A program made the translations under genes and the position numbers. DNA of 64,000 nucleotides, taken from positions 124,001 to 188,000 of the forward strand of contig JACONQ010000017.1 of assembly GCA_014281115.1 (NCBI GenBank). The letters run 5' to 3'. The notes under the pieces are model-generated. The model ran no database searches, was not told the origin of the DNA, and worked only from the letters and a program-made list of their open reading frames with translations. Origin of the DNA: Laburnicola sp. R22_1. Taxonomy: Eukaryota > Ascomycota > Dothideomycetes > Pleosporales > Didymosphaeriaceae. How positions within the stretch are numbered: position 1 is the stretch's first letter; each line of letters begins with the position of its first letter. This document shows, piece by piece, positions 56,292 through 64,000 of this stretch.

Positions 56292-57707
56292 ATGGAGAAT
56301 TCCCCTGGTTTCCTGCCCGACACAGTGGCTCCTCCTGCTTATGACAAGGAAGATGCGAGTTCGGGTGTCACAAAGGGCGACTCCAAACTGAGCCCTCTCG
56401 AGGAAGTGCCTACGATCCACGAAGGGTCAGAGAAGTTCCACAAATTGGGGTGGAAACAATTGACGATATGTCTGATTGTAGAGGCCATTGCATTGGGTTC
56501 ATTGAGCGTGCCGAGTGCCTTTGCGACAGTCGGCATGGTCGGCGGCGTAATTCTCACAGTGGGGCTGGGACTGATCGCCATTTACACCAGCTACGTCGTT
56601 GGTCAGGTCAAGATGCGATATCCCACGGTCGACCATTATTCGGACGCGGTGCGGTTGATCTGGGGCAAGTTCGGATACGAACTGACAGGGGCCATGTTTG
56701 CGATTTTGCTAGTCCTGGTCGTGGGCTCGCACGCTTTGACGGGCACGATTGCCTTCATCAACATCGTCGACAAAGACAACATGTGCGCGCTGGTCTGGGG
56801 CGTCATATCGGCCATCATCCTCCTCGTTTTGGCGCTGCCTCCCACTTTCGCCGAGTTCGCCATCTTGGGCTACATTGATTTCGTCAGCATCATCGTAGCG
56901 ATTATGATCACCATTGTTGCGACAGGTGTCCAGGCCCACAACGCTCCAGGAGGCCTCTCGGCCGTTAACTGGTCAGCGTGGCCGCCGCCAGAGACAACCT
57001 TCTACCAGGCCTTCCTCTCGACGACAAACATCATCTTTGCATATTCGTTCGCCATCTGCCAGTTCAGCTTCATGTCCGAGATGCACACTCCCAGGGACTA
57101 CGTCAAGTCGATCTGGGCGCTTGGGTTGATCGAGATTTTCATTTACACGATGACTGGTGCTCTCGTCTACGCGTTCGTAGGCGCCGACGTGAAGAGCCCC
57201 GCGCTGCTCTCGGCAGGCTCCACGGTGTCTCGCATCGCCTTTGGTATCGCACTTCCCGTCATCTTCATTTCCGGGAGCATCAACGCGACGGTTGTGGGGC
57301 GCTACATTATGGACCGCGCTTTCCCTACGTCGCCCATTCGGTACATCCAGAATGCTCGTGGATGGGTTGTCTGGATTTCTCTTCTCTCTGGCCTCACGCT
57401 CATCGCATGGATTGTCGCCGAAGCCATTCCCTTCTTCAACGCTCTGCTTGGAATCATGTCAGCGCTCTTCATCAGCGGCTTCACGTTTTACTTTCCCGCG
57501 CTGTTCTGGTTCCAGCTGATCAAGGAGGGCAAGTGGTACGAGGGCTGGAAGAACATTTCGCTCTCGATACTGAACGCGTTTGTGTTCATCCTCGGAGTTC
57601 TGATTCTGGGATGCGGCACGTACGCCAGTGTGCAGGACATTATTAACCAGTACAAGAGCAACAACGTGAGGGGCGCGTTCACTTGCGACTCGAGCTCTTA
57701 TACCTAG
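56292..57707 (+). CDS. Neutral amino-acid permease, AAAP family (Mtr-like)
   Basis: 471 residues from ATG at 56292 (MENSPGFLPDTVAPPAYDKE); an in-frame Met 24 codons upstream is less likely. After a hydrophilic cytosolic N-terminus come about eleven membrane helices: TICLIVEAIALGSLSVPSAF, VGGVILTVGLGLIAIYTSYV, ELTGAMFAILLVLVVGSHAL, VWGVISAIILLVLALPPTF, ILGYIDFVSIIVAIMITIV, and later FIYTMTGALVYAFVG, IALPVIFISGSINATVVG and ILNAFVFILGVLILGCG. The unwound helix-1 sequence and the Ser/Met-rich FSFMSEM segment match Aa_trans transporters such as Neurospora mtr. Proton-coupled uptake at the plasma membrane is the family role; exact substrates cannot be read. Single exon. Confidence 0.9.
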   Translation: MENSPGFLPDTVAPPAYDKEDASSGVTKGDSKLSPLEEVPTIHEGSEKFHKLGWKQLTICLIVEAIALGSLSVPSAFATVGMVGGVILTVGLGLIAIYTSYVVGQVKMRYPTVDHYSDAVRLIWGKFGYELTGAMFAILLVLVVGSHALTGTIAFINIVDKDNMCALVWGVISAIILLVLALPPTFAEFAILGYIDFVSIIVAIMITIVATGVQAHNAPGGLSAVNWSAWPPPETTFYQAFLSTTNIIFAYSFAICQFSFMSEMHTPRDYVKSIWALGLIEIFIYTMTGALVYAFVGADVKSPALLSAGSTVSRIAFGIALPVIFISGSINATVVGRYIMDRAFPTSPIRYIQNARGWVVWISLLSGLTLIAWIVAEAIPFFNALLGIMSALFISGFTFYFPALFWFQLIKEGKWYEGWKNISLSILNAFVFILGVLILGCGTYASVQDIINQYKSNNVRGAFTCDSSSYT

Positions 57708-58276
57708 CTGGGTTCTGGGGAGTACCTGTAAGCGAACGAGTGTTGCCGGCCATGTTCGTATTTTAAATCAGCTGTATTTATAGTAATCATTATTTTCTTT
57801 TGTGCAATTGGCGATGAACTCGGGATCCATGGTACGAAGCACATCGCGTCGAGAGGCCCGCGGGTGTAGTTAGTTGGCCGTATTTCTTCACTTCATTCAC
57901 TCGTCGTTCCAAGGCTGCGTTTTCGATTGCCCGCCCTTTCACTCAGCGATAGCTGCTTTCACTGTTCGCAGGTGGCGGACCCGGCGCGGCTGCCACGCGC
58001 CGAAATCTATGCCCACGCGCCTTCCTACACTTCTACACTTCTACGCTTTCTACGTCGGAGCGTCGCCGTTTGCTACTCGCCCGCACCCCTCAGCGCAAAC
58101 GACAATCGCAATCGCCCGCCATCCCGCCATCCCACCATCCCACCGGCCGCCGTCGGTGTAGACGCAAGCTGCTCGGCTATCTATTGCAGTTCTAGTTTGA
58201 GGCTTCTGGCAGTGAGTCACCCAGGCGCGGGACGCAGGCGCAAGGAGTACGGGCACTAAAACGACGCAGCACTGCC
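57708..58276. other. Intergenic
   Basis: Between permease stop and the next start; a CCATCCCGCCATCCCACC-type short repeat at about 58119-58140. Nothing else. Confidence 0.45.
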
Positions 58277-59824
58277 ATGAACGACGCTGAGGACTGCGGG
58301 ACTCCTATGGAGGGCTGTAGAACTTCTATGGAGGGCCTTGTCCCGTCCGGCGCCTCGGTCGATGCCACGGCTGCGGTCCTCGAGGCCTTCGCCATCGCAG
58401 AGCGACGCCGCAACTTCTACTTTCTGGGCCGCTACAGCCACAAGTACATGAACGGCGAAGACTTTTCCGTGCGCCCTTCGCTCCCGGAACGCCAAAAGTG
58501 GGCCATCAATCGATGGCACCTGGATGCTGCCGAGCTGGCCCAGTGTGACTGGTACACTTTCCGCCAGCACATAAGCGCTCTTGCTGACACGGTGCCCCTT
58601 CGCCATATTCCGGCACCCGACGTCACCGCCGACGTCCACGTCAATCGCATCGAGGTCTTCGATGTTGACGATACTCGCTCCTGGATGCCCGTGGTCGCCT
58701 GGATGAAGAAGAAGTTTGAGTGGCATGACGCATACGAGCAGGCACTGACTGAATTCCAGAACGAGAATCAGGTGACTTGGTGGCAGAGGAACGGACGCCC
58801 TTTCCGACTTCTGCATCTTCCGCGCGAGTTGAGGGAGGCCGTCTACCTGGAGATCGTTGGTCCAGTCATTCTCCCCAAGACTAGGGGGGTTCGTGAGGAC
58901 ACCGCTAACATGAGCTCCATCGTTCTAGGAAATGGCATGCGCTACGGTGCGAAAGGCCGTCGCGGTGCCAAGCTGGATCCAGACATCGACCGCCCCAGCT
59001 TGCAATTCCTACGAGTCAATCGCCAGGTCTACAAGGAGGCCACCAAGGCCGTGTGGGACCTCGCGACGAAGCGCTTCCACGTTGCCTCGACGGCTAATCT
59101 TCTCGAAACCAACCCCAACACGGGACGCGCACCCCTCATCCTTCGCATTCGAGAGCTTGCGCCGCCTTTCGCACTGCAACGCGTCCAGCTCGAGTTCACG
59201 GCCGAGTGTTATTTCGAACTGATTGGCATCCGTCCCGAGCACGGCGCGCCGCTCAAAGAGTTCACACCCGCTCCCGGCGCTGTGTCGCTCGCGACGCTCA
59301 AGTCCATGCCAATCAAGCACCTGGATTTCCGCTTCATGAGCTCCAAGCACGAGAAGGCCGCCTGTCCTTGGGGCCTGCTGTCAGCCCAAAACTCCGCGAA
59401 ACCGCCCGTGCACTCGTGCCAGAAGACGTGGGTCGATTGGTTCTTCACGTTTGCGTATGAGCAGCTGCTCGAGGGCAACTTCAAGACCATTACTGTCAGC
59501 GGATGCATCAAGGACTCGACGCGGGCCAAGTGGGAGCCGATGCTGAACTTGAAAGACAAGCGCTTTGCAATGGACACTACTGACGCGAAAGCAGCCATTC
59601 GAAAGGCCAAGCAAGACACGCTGCCTCTCCCGTGCAAGTGCTCTGTGCCGTGCTACCAGGTGCCTGTCGGAGCCAACGGCGCGGCGGTGAGGTTCAACGC
59701 GAGCGACGTCTGCGCGATTCCGGGTCTGCAACAGGCTGTTCAAGACAACGTGAGCGTCATTCCGGGTCTTCGACAGGCTATTCAACAGGCTATTCAGGAC
59801 AACTACTTCAGCTTTGCAGACTGA
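58277..59824 (+). CDS. Hypothetical protein with F-box-like LPRELR motif
   Basis: 515 residues in one exon. The middle segment FRLLHLPRELREAVYLEIVG followed by PSLQFLRVNRQVYKEATKAVW has the arrangement common to a large family of Dothideomycete proteins, which begins with an F-box-like LPxELR helix and continues with an LRxNRQ..EA..W helix. N-terminal 170 residues (including YYFLGRYSHKYM-like helix and two WH/WY clusters) are unassigned. The C-terminus has a Cys cluster (CKCSVPC) and three imperfect IPGL[QR]QA[VI]Q repeats. No catalytic motif. A ubiquitin-adaptor role is only suggested by the F-box resemblance. Confidence 0.75.
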   Translation: MNDAEDCGTPMEGCRTSMEGLVPSGASVDATAAVLEAFAIAERRRNFYFLGRYSHKYMNGEDFSVRPSLPERQKWAINRWHLDAAELAQCDWYTFRQHISALADTVPLRHIPAPDVTADVHVNRIEVFDVDDTRSWMPVVAWMKKKFEWHDAYEQALTEFQNENQVTWWQRNGRPFRLLHLPRELREAVYLEIVGPVILPKTRGVREDTANMSSIVLGNGMRYGAKGRRGAKLDPDIDRPSLQFLRVNRQVYKEATKAVWDLATKRFHVASTANLLETNPNTGRAPLILRIRELAPPFALQRVQLEFTAECYFELIGIRPEHGAPLKEFTPAPGAVSLATLKSMPIKHLDFRFMSSKHEKAACPWGLLSAQNSAKPPVHSCQKTWVDWFFTFAYEQLLEGNFKTITVSGCIKDSTRAKWEPMLNLKDKRFAMDTTDAKAAIRKAKQDTLPLPCKCSVPCYQVPVGANGAAVRFNASDVCAIPGLQQAVQDNVSVIPGLRQAIQQAIQDNYFSFAD

Positions 59825-61236
59825 TGTGGTGGCGAATTCGGTCCGTGTTGTCAATACAGGGAACGAATACGTTCTACGATGGACGGCATGATGGCCTGGT
59901 TTATCAAATCCATGGATGGCGTTCAGTGATGAGGTGGTCGGGCTATCGGAAAGAGCTCGGCGCATGGGTTATACATGTACTCGAGCATGTTGTGCGCTTT
60001 TGCGCTGTGTCTCGTCTCGTCGCGAGATACATGCATGGATGCATGCGTGTGTGTGTGTGAATGTGTAGCACATGCAGACGATATGGGAGTGGCAATTTAT
60101 AATGTACCTACCTTTGTGTAGAAGGGGTGGCGATGGTGGGGTAGATACCTACATACAAGACATGCAGATGGACAGCGTTGACAACGTACCGTAGCGAGTA
60201 CGGCCGCAAGTACGGCCGAGCCGTGCACAGATTGTATGTTGGCTAATTTCAAGGTTGCAAGCGCACTCTAACACCGTGCACGGCTCGGCCGTACTTGCGG
60301 CCGTACTCGCTACGGTACGTTGTCAACGCTGCAGATGGAAAGGTCTGCGTGCAATGGGAATGGATACATGTGAATCAACTTGCTGGATTTTGAATGTGAC
60401 GTGATTGCCTAGGCGGGAGATGAGCTGGATATGGATGAATAGCACCGCCGCAGTCACATACTGGTGTTGATAATCAGACTACATATGTAGCGAGTGGGGG
60501 CGCCCGGGCGATGCCTGCGTCCGTGCATCACGTGATCTAACCAACTCCCCATGTGCAACCATCTATCTAATCGTCATCCGACTCCATCCCCGCGTCCTAC
60601 AATGCACATCCACATTCTAAACGTTCCTTCCTCTCTATCTCCCCACTACTATAACATTCACCTCACCCTTCTACATTCTACATAAGATACCCCACGCACG
60701 CATTCCCTCCTTCTCCTTCCAAACCTATCACACTCACTAAGAAAAAGAAAAAGCATATCCACGCCCGGGCTCTTCGCAGGCCGGTATTCAGATAGATAAC
60801 AAACACCGCAGAATGTCATGTGATATCTATGTACCTATGAGTGACTTATACAGTCTTTACTATTGATAGATAGGCGGAGTGAGATGTCTGTCTGCCTATC
60901 GTACCTGGCCTCTGTTTACTTTATTGCGCGCTGACTAGGTTGGGCTGTGGCTAGGCGGGCGGTAGCATACTCGATAGATAGTATAGTATAGTATCTGTTA
61001 GTGTGGAGTACGATATCACATGATACCACCAACCTGATGTAGACTAGTTGCTGATCACGATTCTGCTACTTAAGCAGTTTCTCTGTTCAGCTTGTTACAA
61101 TCAACTCAGTCTCTCATTCCTAATTGCTACCCTACTTATTCCTTACAGTATCGTATATACTACGAGGGAGAGGGGGAGGTGGAGGTGGAGATAGTATGTA
61201 GGTAGGTAGGTAGGTCGGTTGTATATATACGCTATG
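59825..61236. other. Intergenic, MITE-bearing
   Basis: Contains the hAT MITE at 60173-60331. At 60947-61000 and 61190-61215 there are short ATAGTATAG and GTAGGTAG runs. No gene supported. Confidence 0.5.
60173..60331. mobile_element. Foldback MITE with perfect 56-bp inverted repeats (hAT-type)
   Basis: 159 bp flanked by perfect 8-bp duplications CAGATGGA at 60165-60172 and 60332-60339. The arms 60173-60228 and 60276-60331 are perfect inverted copies, starting CAGCGTTGACAACGTACCGT and ending GCCGTGCAC, around a 47-bp loop. Eight-base duplication and CAG termini indicate hAT mobilisation. Perfect arms suggest recent activity. Confidence 0.93.
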
Positions 61237-61238
61237 TA

Positions 61239-63372
61239 CCGTGGGTCACCACCTGGTGCACGGCCCCACCTGGTGCACGGTTTCCAGATGCCCACACCCA
61301 CAACTTTTGCAGCTGTAGAGTCGCATATATATTGTATTATCGCGAGATTTTTTAGTGGAGGGCTTTTAAGGACCTATTTGATTGATTGGTAACGATAAAC
61401 TACGTGCGATACCTCTGTGGGAGGCGTACTTTGCGGGTGCGCGTGGCAGGGCCGGGTGTAGGCACCACATCAACTACAGATGATATATCCACACCAACAT
61501 CCTCTATCTCCTCAGCGACTTGAGGAGGTGGTGCAAAGGCCTTTTAACGGCGTCTATTACCCTTTTTAGAGAATTGTATATCTTGTTGGAGTTGCTTTTT
61601 GGCTTCGCGCGCGATCCTAGCTTCTTCGCGCTGCACGGCCTTCTCGCGCTGTTCTTGAAGGCGTATTTCTTTGGCCACCTCTCTCATGCGCTGCCTCTCT
61701 TCAAGCATAGTAGCCTTCTCCTGCTTCTGCTGCTCCCTACGCTTGATCTCCTCGGACTTCTGTTGTTGTAGTAGCTGCTCGTCGGCATCCTTTTGTGCTT
61801 GGCGATCGCGGGCGTCCTTAACTTTGGATGGCGACCAGAATATAGCTCCACTATTATACTCCTGCGGTGCCTTAAGTAATAGAGGCCTGCCATGTTGACG
61901 GCGCTTCTTCTTATTGACAAAGGCCCCTCTGAGTCGCTCGTTTTCATGCTGGAGGAGCTGTTTTTGTACAGCCATTACGTGAATCGTCTGGCTTAGCTGT
62001 TGGGAGCGTCGATCGTAGATATCCTCCACTACCTGGCGCAGTAATCGCTCAATCTTTCTCCAATCTGAAGCGCTGAGTATGGAAGTAGTACTATCGCTTG
62101 ATGAGGGCCTCTTAGTCTCCTCTATTTTAAACTTCTTAAGTATAGCCTCTAGGTCTAACGGCGAAAGCCCTGTGACTTGAAAAGCTGTTAAGATCGTCTT
62201 TTCCTTAAATGTTGTATGCTAGGCCTTATAGAACAAGTGGAAGAAGTCTCTTTTTGTAATCGCGGAGATGCCCTGGCAGCTATACATGAACTTGGAGAGC
62301 TTGTTTAAGTAGGCAGTTGATAGAGGCTTGAAAAGGCAGATGTTAAGCGGCTGCAAGGTGTGGGTAGCGTGGGGAGGATAGATGGCCAGAAGAATCCAAT
62401 TGTCGTCGCAAAACTTGATAAACTCCATCGACATATGTGAGCCATAGCTGTTAAGGATAAGTAGACGATATGATCGTCTTGCCTTTGCTTTTGTTTCGCG
62501 ATTGAACACCTGTTCAAGCTATGCGAGCCCTAGCTTGTTGTTGGTCTATCTACTGGGCGATGAGGCGAAGAAGGTTTTGTGCTCTGTAGGGTTGAAATCT
62601 TGAAGCTATAAGTCTTGTATCTTGCCAGAAACAGCCTAATAAATTAGCGCAGGTGTGAGATAGCTGCCGTTGGCGCAAATATAGGCTATTGTAGTTATCC
62701 ACTCCCTGTTGCTGTCCTAGAGTGCTTGTTTCACGCCTCCGTGATTATATCGATGGCGGGAGAACACGCGCTTTATTTTTGACAGCACACTAATTAAGAA
62801 GCCCTTCTTATCCATATTGTAGATATTGCGAGCCTCGATATCGTACTGAGTTATCTTCTGGTCTAGGAGCTTAAAATATAGGGCGTATTTGAAGGCAGAG
62901 TCAGCTCTGTGGCGTGTGGAATCGATGACGGATGCCCATCGAGATACAAGCTCAATGTGATGCCGCGCAATAAAGCGATCAACCCAGTTTTTTCCTAGCT
63001 CTTTTCCTGCTATTTCTGCTGCGAAATTCCGTATTATCTCCCTTGTAGGTGGTAGCCCTCGTACACAGAGCTTATCAATATATTGTACGAGCTCAGTTTC
63101 CTGTGTAGAGTTGAGAAGGCGCATATTATCGACTTTCTCCGCATAGCTGCCGATAACCCCGCGGTGACGCTTTGACAGCAACGTTCGATCAACACCGTAC
63201 TTTTTCGCAGTCTGAGTATAATTAGGCTTCTCTCCAAGCTTCAGCGATTTTAACGACTCTAGGGCAGCCTCCATTGGGTGTATATTGGTGGTGTAAAGCG
63301 ATTCTGAAAGTGCGGGAGATTTGGTGTTGGCCGTGCACGAGGTGGGGCCGTGCACGAGGTGGTGACCCACGG
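61239..63372 (-). mobile_element. pogo/Fot1-type DNA transposon, RIP-damaged
   Basis: 2,134 bp between TA dinucleotides (61237-61238 and 63373-63374). Inverted repeats CCGTGGGTCACCACCT[G/C]GT followed by a direct doubling of GTGCACGGCCCCACCT; arms differ by a few bases. Encodes a different transposase from the element at 51193. Confidence 0.92.
61544..63274 (-). pseudogene. pogo/Fot1-type DDE transposase, six stops and mutated catalytic residues
   Basis: Starts MEAALESLKSLKLGEKPNYT at 63274 with HTH YTQTAKKYGVDRTLLSKRHRG, then a CENP-B-type HTH (GLPPTREIIRNFAAEIAG, NWVDRFIARHHIELVSRW). One frame of about 577 codons, no frameshift, six TAG stops at expected Gln sites. The core is also damaged: IYNMDKKGF keeps its first Asp, but the second site reads LILNSYGSH and the third LQPLNICLF, where relatives have Asp; both are G-to-A changes. 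The C-terminus is a long charged coiled coil with KKKRR and basic RRR end. Inactive. Confidence 0.88.
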
Positions 63373-63374
63373 TA

Positions 63375-63961
63375 TAGGAGGGAGGGAGTAAGTTAGCGTT
63401 CGACGCAAATGTGGGAGGATCAGTAAGGTAGGTTGTCAATAAGGAAGAGGTAGTATCTAGTCTACCTTAACTTGTTCCTCCTGAGGAGTTAGCTAGCCCT
63501 TGGTAACGAAAATCAAAACAAAACGTTAATCAGCCGTTGCGAAGGCCCAGACCGAGCAAAGAAAAAGGAGAACCCCCCGACTCCCCACTCCCCCAATCCC
63601 CCTATCCAACCACCAGCCACCCAACTCCCCACCTCCCCCTAACCCCCATCAAAACTCACTTCCCCCATCCCAAGAATCAACCTCCTCCTCACCCTCCCTA
63701 TCCCCCTCCCCACCATCCCCCCTCACCACCCCCACCAACCCCCTCCCCCACAGCACCTCACCCAATTCCCCCAATACAACCCTACCACGCACCTCTTCCC
63801 CCACTCGTCCCCCTCCACAGCTTCCCATCTCGCCCGCCGCTCAGCCCACGCAGCACGTCGCAGCCCCCCCTACTGTGTCCGTGCACTCAACGCCCGGATT
63901 CAGTCAACGCCCCGCTGAACGCAAACCACCCCAAATTTCAACACGCCATAACGCCACCAAT
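63375..63961. other. C-rich spacer at right edge
   Basis: From about 63570 to 63880 the plus strand is almost free of G, dominated by CCCC runs with A and T. A Pro-rich frame across it is a composition effect. Confidence 0.55.
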
Positions 63962-64000
63962 ATGAGCTCAATTGAGGCTGCAATTAAAGAAATAGAATCG
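63962..64000 (+). CDS. N-terminus of a further pogo/Fot1-type transposase (runs off window)
   Basis: ATG at 63962 begins MSSIEAAIKEIES, which resembles the opening of fungal pogo/Fot1 transposases (compare MEAALESLKSL in the neighbouring element). Only 13 codons lie inside the window, so this rests on a short match. Confidence 0.4.
   Translation, partial: MSSIEAAIKEIES

Noticed and set aside
63537..63965. Proline-rich open frame at the right edge
   Set aside because: Explained by CCCC-rich composition; interrupted in meaning by the transposase start at 63962.

Overview
The window reads as nuclear DNA of a filamentous ascomycete (Pezizomycotina; gene content and transposon families suit a Dothideomycete, which is an inference). 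The evidence is short introns (about 40-60 nt, GT..AG, with CTAAC/CTGAC branch sites), a fungal Mediator subunit 1, fungal eukaryote-type glutamine synthetase, an Mtr-like amino-acid permease, and transposons whose damage looks like repeat-induced point mutation (RIP: CAG/CAA/CGA turned into TAG/TAA/TGA, and Asp codons turned into Asn codons).

Layout. 1-0.8 kb: an HNH-nuclease gene running off the left edge and a short dispersed repeat. 2.7-27.2 kb: a mostly housekeeping block holding a proline-rich hypothetical, a type-B carboxylesterase, a PPxY-bearing membrane protein, TFB5 (TFIIH), a GFA/CENP-V-type zinc protein, a small Cys-rich nuclear-type protein, MED1, glutamine synthetase, a cupredoxin-like membrane protein with a probable frame break, and a 1,299-residue protein whose N-terminus looks like two fused histone folds. 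27-36 kb: a mixed region with a 25-bp tandem repeat, a broken RING-finger gene, a hAT-type element, a dynamin-family GTPase with one in-frame stop, a D-lactate dehydrogenase, and two tiny retroposon insertions with perfect 13-15 bp target-site duplications. 36.2-42.1 kb: a complete Copia element with identical LTRs but more than twenty nonsense codons and no frameshift. 42.5-50.7 kb: one nine-exon gene for a secreted Ser/Thr-repeat (mucin-like) protein, whose large introns carry palindromic repeats and a 1.8-kb TA-flanked insertion. 51.2-53 kb: a pogo/Fot1-type transposon with only two lesions. 53-56 kb: relics (second copy of the left-edge repeat, a broken medium-chain dehydrogenase, an AT-rich RIP-like island). 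56.3-59.8 kb: an intronless amino-acid permease and a large hypothetical protein. 60-64 kb: a perfect 56-bp inverted-repeat hAT MITE, a heavily mutated second pogo/Fot1-type transposon, and the first codons of a third transposase at the right edge.

The housekeeping genes are unrelated single-copy fungal genes rather than an operon or biosynthetic cluster. From about 27 kb on, the sequence has the character of a fast-evolving accessory compartment: pseudogenes, cell-surface repeats and at least eight separate insertions. Gene models were built by hand from reading frames, splice sites and phase; no database search was possible.
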